NCBI GenBank assembly: GCA_006503475.1
Contig: RSEH01000221.1
Span: 1-64,000, forward strand
Length of the DNA stretch: 64,000 nucleotides
Source: Stentor roeselii
Taxonomy: Eukaryota; Ciliophora; Heterotrichea; Heterotrichida; Stentoridae
Direction of reading: 5' to 3'
In this document: positions 58,094-64,000 of the stretch, one piece after another
How the letters are laid out: each line of letters starts with the position of its first letter
How positions within the stretch are numbered: the first letter of the stretch is position 1
Made by a program: the position numbers and the translations under genes
Notes under the pieces: generated by a model
Database searches by the model: none
Told to the model about the DNA's origin: nothing
The model's input: only the letters and a program-made list of their open reading frames with translations

Positions 58094-58663
58094 ATGACGA
58101 CTTTACACTCCAAGGCTAAAACCACCCAGTTGAATAAAATTCTTTCTGACCAGACCTTGTCAAAGTCGACTTCGAGGAAGAAAAAATTGGCCACAAGTCG
58201 AAGTGAAAAGTTGGAAGGCCGCGATTCGAATAAAATTGTTTTCAATTCTCAGGATTCGAAAGTTTTGCATAATATTAACTTGCAGATACCTTCAGCGAAT
58301 AGTCCGAATGTTTCTAATTCTATTGGGAAGAAAGTGGTTAAAAAAGAAGCATGCATTAAAGGATATACTAGCAAAATCGCTATTAAGTCACCGAAGAACT
58401 TGATTAAAACTAAGAAAAGTCTTAATTTAAAGGAATCTGGAAAGATTAAAGATTTTTTCTCGGATAGCTCGGAAAAGAATGATAGGAATAGCATGGAAAA
58501 GGGAATCAAAAGAGTCAAAGTGCTTGAAAATGAATTAAAAAAGGCGCTAGATGAAAATAAGAAACTTAAAAAAGTGATACAAAATGAGATACAGAATGAG
58601 GAAACTATTGAGGATCTGATGAAAGGCTTTAAGTCGAGACTTATGAAATTTTTATATGAATAA
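58094..58663 (+). CDS. Hypothetical basic coiled-coil protein, 189 aa
   Basis: Not recognised. It is Ser/Lys rich (residues 1-120 look disordered), with a C-terminal coiled coil at about 135-180 (VLENELKKALDENKKLKK). Coding composition and the ataATG start support it. It ends 16 bp from the convergent DENN gene. Confidence 0.65.
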   Translation: MTTLHSKAKTTQLNKILSDQTLSKSTSRKKKLATSRSEKLEGRDSNKIVFNSQDSKVLHNINLQIPSANSPNVSNSIGKKVVKKEACIKGYTSKIAIKSPKNLIKTKKSLNLKESGKIKDFFSDSSEKNDRNSMEKGIKRVKVLENELKKALDENKKLKKVIQNEIQNEETIEDLMKGFKSRLMKFLYE

Positions 58664-58679
58664 GTAGAGTATTTTAAAA

Positions 58680-60746
58680 TCACCAAGCAATCCACTTCTC
58701 AATCCTCGAATAAAAAATCTGTGTCTGAGTAATCGCATGATAAAAGTTCTGATCATTAACCGCAAAGTTATCCGAGACGGCCTTCTGTATCTCATCAGGA
58801 TGATAAAACATTTTCTTCATAAACCTCTCAAAAATCTCAGAAACCATTTTCTTAAGCACAGCAGCGACTTTGACTTCCATAGCCTCAGCAGCATAACAAG
58901 CGAGAAACTCTTGTCGAAGATGCGAAGCAGGCAATTCATGAACATCTTGCAAAGTTTCAGGATTCGCTATTTTTCTAGTCGGAAGGCATTCATCCAGCAA
59001 GACCCAAACAATATGATTTAAATTTTTTCTATTATCCGGGGCACTTCCAGGAATTCCAGCTAAGATAGGAATAGGAGCTTCAAGCAAGTCTCTTAAATTA
59101 TCAGGAATCAAAGGCATGAAAAAATAAGGCCATTTGCAAGGTCTCAGCAAAGCAAGCATTCCAAGTACACAAGAAGTGAGCAGGTCCAAGTTATAACTCA
59201 CGAAGACTATCGACTTTTCCTGTAAAAGAGCGGAAAAAAGACTTAAAAAGGTCTGCCCGTCAATGGCTGACCGGAGGGAATGAACAAGCCAAGGCATGTC
59301 GATCAGTGAAAGGTCTTCAACGAACTGGAACTCGATGCACGGCGCGAGTGAGTCTTCAATGCAGACTTTGCAACCTGGAGTGATTTCGTCGAATCGAAAG
59401 TACTTTAAAAGCATTTCTTCCCATTTCGGAGGATAGTCTTCACTTTGGTTGGATCTTAACGAGGCTCGGATGTTGTCGAACTCGGCAATTGTTTCCATTC
59501 TCCAGAGTTTTTTTAGTTGAAGGAGAGAATTTAGGAATTTGAAGTGAAGCTCGAAACATGGAACGAAGGAAACTAAACATAAACACTTCGTGTTTATCCA
59601 TTCTGAACGGGTTTGGTTCTCAATTGCTATGTCTTCGAATTGAACGCATATGCAGTAGATGTATTGCTTGTCGGAATTTGGAAGGTCAGATGTTGGAGTT
59701 GATTCGGTTTGGGAGGAAATTAGGGTGAAGATGTAACAGTTGCAACTACGGAATTCGCTATCTTGTCCAAATAAAATATTGTTAATATCTTCCTCACTCG
59801 TACTTTCCCTCAACTGTCTCCTTTTCGGGTCACTAGGAAAGCAAAAATCCGCTAAAATATTCTTATTGAAACTTTCACAACTCCCTTCAAACTTATACAA
59901 AATTTCCGCCGGACTATGAGATTTTCCCAATTTCGAATCAGGAACTCCTAAAACAAAAAAAGCTTCAAAAAATCTTGCTTCACAACTTTCATCTTCAAGT
60001 CCCTGATCAGGATTAGCCTGAGGTGTTTTCGAGGTACTCAAAGAAAATTCCAAATTGAAAGACAAATCAAATTGCGAAGTATTTCTTTCAAAAATCGCAG
60101 GTTTTGTCGAGTCATTCGTAGCAAGATTCCCTCTTCCAGGTGTCATGAAAGGAGATCGAATAGAGCTTGTCTGGCTTTCAGTAGCGACGACGGTGCTGAG
60201 ATCAGACAAGTTGCGATCACGAAGCCCGTTGTTAGGCATGAAAAGACTGAGATTACCCAGCATTTTCGGCATTTTTGAACAGACTGACCGGGAAAATTCG
60301 TTTAAACTTTCTGAGTTGCTGCTTCTTCGAATTTCTTGTTTTTCTAGTTTATCGATTTTTTCTCGGAGTTCTTCGTTTTTTTGTGTCATGATGAAGATTT
60401 CGTTGTTTAGAAGAATGACTCGAGCTTCCATTTCAGAATTTTTTTGGATTTGTTTCGCGTGAAGATGCTCAAGTTCTTCGAGTTTTTTCTTTGAGAAGTA
60501 GTTTTCAGAGGATAAACGGTTTATTTCTTCGATCCGCTCCACGTCGCTGTCCATGGCTTTCGTTCGCTCTGCTTTGACGTTCTCGAATTTCTGCTTGAGA
60601 AGCATGTTTTCTTTGGTTAACATGTCGTTTATTCGGAATTGCTCTGAGTATTCTTCTTTTAGGTCGATGTAAGCATTTTTTAATTGAAGGTATTGGTCGT
60701 TTAAACCTTTGAATCTTTGTTCCCAGTAGTTTTCATCGTTGTTCAT
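58680..60746 (-). CDS. DENN-domain protein (Rab GEF family)
   Basis: The protein has 688 residues. A coiled coil covers about 1-150. The DENN module follows in three parts: uDENN (FFEAFFVLGVPDSK), core DENN (LLQEKSIVFVSYNLDLLTSC, WPYFFMPLIPDNLRDLLEAP, PILAGIPGS) and a helical dDENN end (FLACYAAEAMEVKVAA). These domains activate Rab GTPases by exchanging nucleotide. The long N-terminal coiled coil is not usual for the family and may set the location. Only the core is strongly supported; the partner Rab is unknown. Confidence 0.88.
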   Translation of the reverse strand: MNNDENYWEQRFKGLNDQYLQLKNAYIDLKEEYSEQFRINDMLTKENMLLKQKFENVKAERTKAMDSDVERIEEINRLSSENYFSKKKLEELEHLHAKQIQKNSEMEARVILLNNEIFIMTQKNEELREKIDKLEKQEIRRSSNSESLNEFSRSVCSKMPKMLGNLSLFMPNNGLRDRNLSDLSTVVATESQTSSIRSPFMTPGRGNLATNDSTKPAIFERNTSQFDLSFNLEFSLSTSKTPQANPDQGLEDESCEARFFEAFFVLGVPDSKLGKSHSPAEILYKFEGSCESFNKNILADFCFPSDPKRRQLRESTSEEDINNILFGQDSEFRSCNCYIFTLISSQTESTPTSDLPNSDKQYIYCICVQFEDIAIENQTRSEWINTKCLCLVSFVPCFELHFKFLNSLLQLKKLWRMETIAEFDNIRASLRSNQSEDYPPKWEEMLLKYFRFDEITPGCKVCIEDSLAPCIEFQFVEDLSLIDMPWLVHSLRSAIDGQTFLSLFSALLQEKSIVFVSYNLDLLTSCVLGMLALLRPCKWPYFFMPLIPDNLRDLLEAPIPILAGIPGSAPDNRKNLNHIVWVLLDECLPTRKIANPETLQDVHELPASHLRQEFLACYAAEAMEVKVAAVLKKMVSEIFERFMKKMFYHPDEIQKAVSDNFAVNDQNFYHAITQTQIFYSRIEKWIAW

Positions 60747-61694
60747 TGAAGAGAGGATTTTTATTAAAAATGTTTGAAGGTGGGAATTTTTTGGATTTGG
60801 GAATTGGAGGATTTTTTAGAGGTTTTTAGGGATTTTTTCGAGGATTTTTTTGAGGATTTTAGGAATTTTGGATTTTTTGATTAGATCTTGTTTGGGGTTT
60901 GAAGGGATTAGGTAGTGATTTGAAGGGTGTTTATTTGGATGCGTTGCTTTTTAAGATTTATTATCTATCGACTAAAAGTATAAATTATTTTTGGATTATT
61001 TTAACTTTTACCTGAAGTTCTAGAGAATTCATTGATCTTATTGAACTCGCAGATAATATGCATCAGAATAGAAGTCTTAATTTGACTCATAAAATTACGG
61101 AAAAAGTTGGAAAATTTTTCAAATTCAAAGAAAAATAGCTTAGATCAAGATTTGATTTACCTAAACCCAAAACCCAATTATTTGATTTAAAATATGAAGG
61201 CCCCATAATAGACTTCCATCCTTTTATACTTATTTAATCATCCTCTAATAATTTCAATCTAATTTCAAACTTCTTTAAATAACTTTAATAAACCCCATTT
61301 GATTTTTCTCTAAATTTCATCAAGGAATGATTTAAAAACAATTTACAAAAAATTTTGGCTCCCAACATCAAATTTCTTGAAACCTGAAAATTAGTAACCA
61401 AATTCCATTATCACCTCTTCTAAAATCATCTAAAATTTCAAAAAATCTTCATTTCCATAATTAACAGTATCAGTTAGTAGCATTTCTGTGCCCTTCTACA
61501 ATAAAGAAAACCCTGCAGAAATTTCCTAAACAAAACAATATATCCATCAAGACTCCTAACACCCTGACAAGAAATTCCTCATCAAACCTTAAATCAATAT
61601 ATAAAAACTCTTCTTAACTAAAAGACTCTACCTCAAGAACTTTAGAATAATAAACTTCCGAATAATCATCGTTGTTATTCCCATATAATATTTA
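60747..61694. other. Divergent intergenic region, strand switch
   Basis: No gene seen. The left part (60747-60960) is G/T-rich (leader of the minus-strand DENN gene); the right part (about 61140-61690) is A/C-rich (leader of the plus-strand helicase). The crossover is near 60960-61140. No RNA fold was supported. Confidence 0.6.
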
Positions 61695-64000
61695 ATGGAT
61701 TACGAATCTCTGAAAAATTGGCTGTTGGCAGGATTGAGTGAAATTGAAAGTAAGGTTTCTGAAAACTGTAGACACACTTTCAAAGAATCGGCTGGTTACT
61801 ACTGTACAATGGTTGAGAACCTGATTTTTGATGATGAAGAACCGTCCAAACATCTGGACATCAGAATGATTAAAGATAAACAAGGATATTTCAATAAGTG
61901 TTTGTCGATTGAAAAAATTGTTTCGAATATTGTCCTGCCTATCTACAAGAATAAGAATAGAATAGTCAATGCTATTACTTATCATAATTTTTTTATTCTG
62001 ATTTCACCGACCGGTACAGGAAAAAGTAGCCAAGTCCCTCTATTCTTCCTCTGCTCTCCAATCTTCCAAGACACAAGCATTTTAATCATCGAATCCAACA
62101 AACTATCAGCAAAATCTCTATCAACCAAAGTAAAAGAAGACCTTCTTCACATATCAGAAGTAAAAAGTTGCACAAACCCCAATAAATTCTCAAACACATC
62201 ATCAAGTTCCTTAATTTACTTCGACGAGTTAACTTTTTTATCAATATTACTAGAAGAAAGTCTTTCCGAAAATCCATTTCCATCAACCAAAGTGATAATC
62301 TTAGATGACATCCACGAATACAACTCAGCAATGGAAGTGATTCTCTGCCTTCTTCTAAGAATCATCAAAACTAAAAGACCCGATTTAAGATTAACTTTTT
62401 TTTCAGCGAGTTTAAACGATGCAGAACTCGAGTCATATTTATCAACTTTCTTCGAAGACGGTTTCAATCTGAGACCTGGAGTCTTTTGCGAGGACAAGTT
62501 ACTTCTAAGGTCCGCGAAAATAAAAGTGACTCAAAAACTTTTCGACATTAAAGAAATCTTCGCAAATGAAGGAAATTATAACTTAAAAGAAACTTCCAGG
62601 GTGGTAGAAAGGGTGTTACTTGATGAAGACTCGAAAAAAATAATGGTTTTCGTTGCGAGTGATGAAGAGACTTATGAACTGAAATCTCTTTTAAATAACC
62701 GAAATGATAACCTGACTATTTTCATCGCGAATAAAAGAACTGAAAACATTTCATCGAAGTTATTTTTCCGAAAACTTCAGCCTTTTGAAAGGATGATAAT
62801 TATCGCGACCAACTTCTTCGAAGGGGCGATAACGATTCCTGACGTCACTCATGTGATCGACACAGGTAAAGAAAAAACCCTTCAAATCAAGGGAATCGAC
62901 GTATACGAGTCATCAAAAACATCGATTTCAATGTCTTCAGCCATTCAAAGAAGAGGCAGGACAGGGCGAGAATCAGTAGGAAGTTGCATTTTGCTTTACA
63001 CAGAAGCAGAACAAAAAAACTTTCAACCTTTCAGGTCTCCCAAAATCGATTCAGAGGCCCTTGACTCGATTTTTCTCATCCTAACAAAGCACAGAGTAGA
63101 CCCCTGGTCACTAGAGCTTCTTCATCCTCTTTCCCAGATGCAGTTCGAACTCACTTATCGAAAACTTTGGATGATGGAAGCTTTAGACGTGGTGAAACTT
63201 GAAGAGCCTCATCAAAGTCTTATGACTGAAATCGGAGAACTTGCAATGCAACTGAAAATTGAAGTTTTTCAAGCAAGTATGATAATTCGAGGAAGGTTTT
63301 ACTTTGAAAGTATTTTGATGGCTTGTGTGATTGAATCTAGTGAAAGTTTTATTGATTACCAGAGACAAAGTGATGAAAGTTACCTTTTTTTCAATCAAAA
63401 CATCGACGATTTCACAATTCAACTGGTCCTTGCAAGACACTTTTGCAGCATCAGATGTGAAAACTGTGCGAAACTCTTTCAAAACTTTTCCCCTAGAAGT
63501 CTTAATGACTACCTCCAGTTCATCAGCACCAGTTGTAAAAATTGTGCAGGACTTCGAAACGCTTGGGGAAGCAGATTAAAAATTCGTGGACGACTCATCA
63601 AGTTAGCTTTAAAGGTCTGTAGACGTTTACTGAAAAAAATTGACAGTCAAGGCAAAACAATTAAAACTCTTTTGAATGATGATCATTATGCAAAGGAGCA
63701 GAAGTTCATGAATAACACCCTGGACCTGGTCTTAGGGCGAGAACTTCTTCAGACTTATCTAAAACTTGCAGATTTATTGAAGATTTTAGTGTTAAAAGTC
63801 TTTTCTCATAACATCTGTGAAAATATTTCTAATAGTCAAGTCACTGCTTTTCGACATATGAGAAATGAGTTCATTGCTGTTCCTGGTGAGAACTCGTTTT
63901 ACAAGGCAATTAAGGAAAAGGACTTTATTGTTTGCAAGTTTTTTGAAAAAAATAAAAACAGGTATCGAGTTAAGCTCGCTGTAGGGTTTTCTTACGAAGA
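61695..64000 (+). CDS. DEAH/RHA-type helicase, C-terminus beyond the window
   Basis: A frame opens at the ATG at 61695 (atttaATGGATTACG) and stays open to the last base, so the gene is truncated only by the window edge; at least 768 codons are visible. Motifs in order: SPTGTGKSSQVP (motif I), ILDDIHEYNS (motif II, DDIHE for DEAH), FFSASLND (III), IIATNFFEGAITIPDVTHV (V) and AIQRRGRTGRES (VI). After the helicase core there are paired cysteines (CENCAK, SCKNCAG) resembling a zinc site. It unwinds or remodels RNA by family; the substrate is unknown. The helicase order and spacing fit DEAH enzymes, but the motif II is variant. Confidence 0.85.
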   Translation, partial: MDYESLKNWLLAGLSEIESKVSENCRHTFKESAGYYCTMVENLIFDDEEPSKHLDIRMIKDKQGYFNKCLSIEKIVSNIVLPIYKNKNRIVNAITYHNFFILISPTGTGKSSQVPLFFLCSPIFQDTSILIIESNKLSAKSLSTKVKEDLLHISEVKSCTNPNKFSNTSSSSLIYFDELTFLSILLEESLSENPFPSTKVIILDDIHEYNSAMEVILCLLLRIIKTKRPDLRLTFFSASLNDAELESYLSTFFEDGFNLRPGVFCEDKLLLRSAKIKVTQKLFDIKEIFANEGNYNLKETSRVVERVLLDEDSKKIMVFVASDEETYELKSLLNNRNDNLTIFIANKRTENISSKLFFRKLQPFERMIIIATNFFEGAITIPDVTHVIDTGKEKTLQIKGIDVYESSKTSISMSSAIQRRGRTGRESVGSCILLYTEAEQKNFQPFRSPKIDSEALDSIFLILTKHRVDPWSLELLHPLSQMQFELTYRKLWMMEALDVVKLEEPHQSLMTEIGELAMQLKIEVFQASMIIRGRFYFESILMACVIESSESFIDYQRQSDESYLFFNQNIDDFTIQLVLARHFCSIRCENCAKLFQNFSPRSLNDYLQFISTSCKNCAGLRNAWGSRLKIRGRLIKLALKVCRRLLKKIDSQGKTIKTLLNDDHYAKEQKFMNNTLDLVLGRELLQTYLKLADLLKILVLKVFSHNICENISNSQVTAFRHMRNEFIAVPGENSFYKAIKEKDFIVCKFFEKNKNRYRVKLAVGFSYE

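Overview
The window looks like macronuclear DNA of a heterotrich ciliate, most probably Stentor or a close relative. Eleven introns could be read from broken reading frames and all are exactly 15 nt. Conserved genes are open under the standard code, with TAA, TAG and TGA all used as stops and conserved tryptophans encoded by TGG. Genes are packed almost edge to edge on both strands. Cilium and axoneme proteins are common (SAXO type, a CFAP157/BBOF1-type coiled coil, a Fizzy-type WD40 protein). No virus-like element, transposon, CRISPR array or tRNA was recognised.

Layout. 1-3.35 kb is a tandem duplication of a B-box plus CBM20 (starch-binding) gene together with its upstream DNA. 3.35-4.97 kb is AT-rich and empty. 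4.97-16.4 kb is dense: Ran GTPase, RING, IQ and DOT1-like proteins, a B-box pseudokinase, a four-TM protein, a thioesterase and Sec63. A U1 snRNA gene lies at 16697-16860 on the minus strand; it overlaps a spurious 86-codon frame. 17.8-31.5 kb holds a GCK-III kinase, a ciliary coiled-coil gene with four introns, a P4-ATPase, 14-3-3, an acyl-carrier-like protein, SAM synthetase and SH3 and coiled-coil proteins. 31.5-40.2 kb holds ChAPs/exomer-like, C2, SDR, copine, DnaJ-thioredoxin and ankyrin proteins. 40.7-46.0 kb is a five-gene same-strand run with gaps of -1, 16, 0 and 6 bp that includes a GH38 alpha-mannosidase. 46-60.7 kb holds Fizzy, ArfGAP, EF-hand, SAXO, MLO-like, GH16-like, ABHD, DHHC, CK1 and DENN genes. 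The window ends inside a DEAH-type helicase (61695 onward).

Themes. Vesicle traffic and lipid asymmetry are well represented (flippase, ArfGAP, ChAPs, DENN, copine, DHHC, Ran), as are ER and secretory functions (Sec63, DnaJ-Trx, mannosidase). Several proteins keep a fold but lose its catalytic residues: the ACP lacks its serine, the GH16 its acids, the ArfGAP its arginine, and the kinase its HRD aspartate. Noncoding DNA has a strong strand rule. Sense strands are G-poor upstream of genes and C-poor downstream, with tracts of about 150-270 nt entirely lacking one base. All functions are read from sequence motifs by eye; no database search was run.
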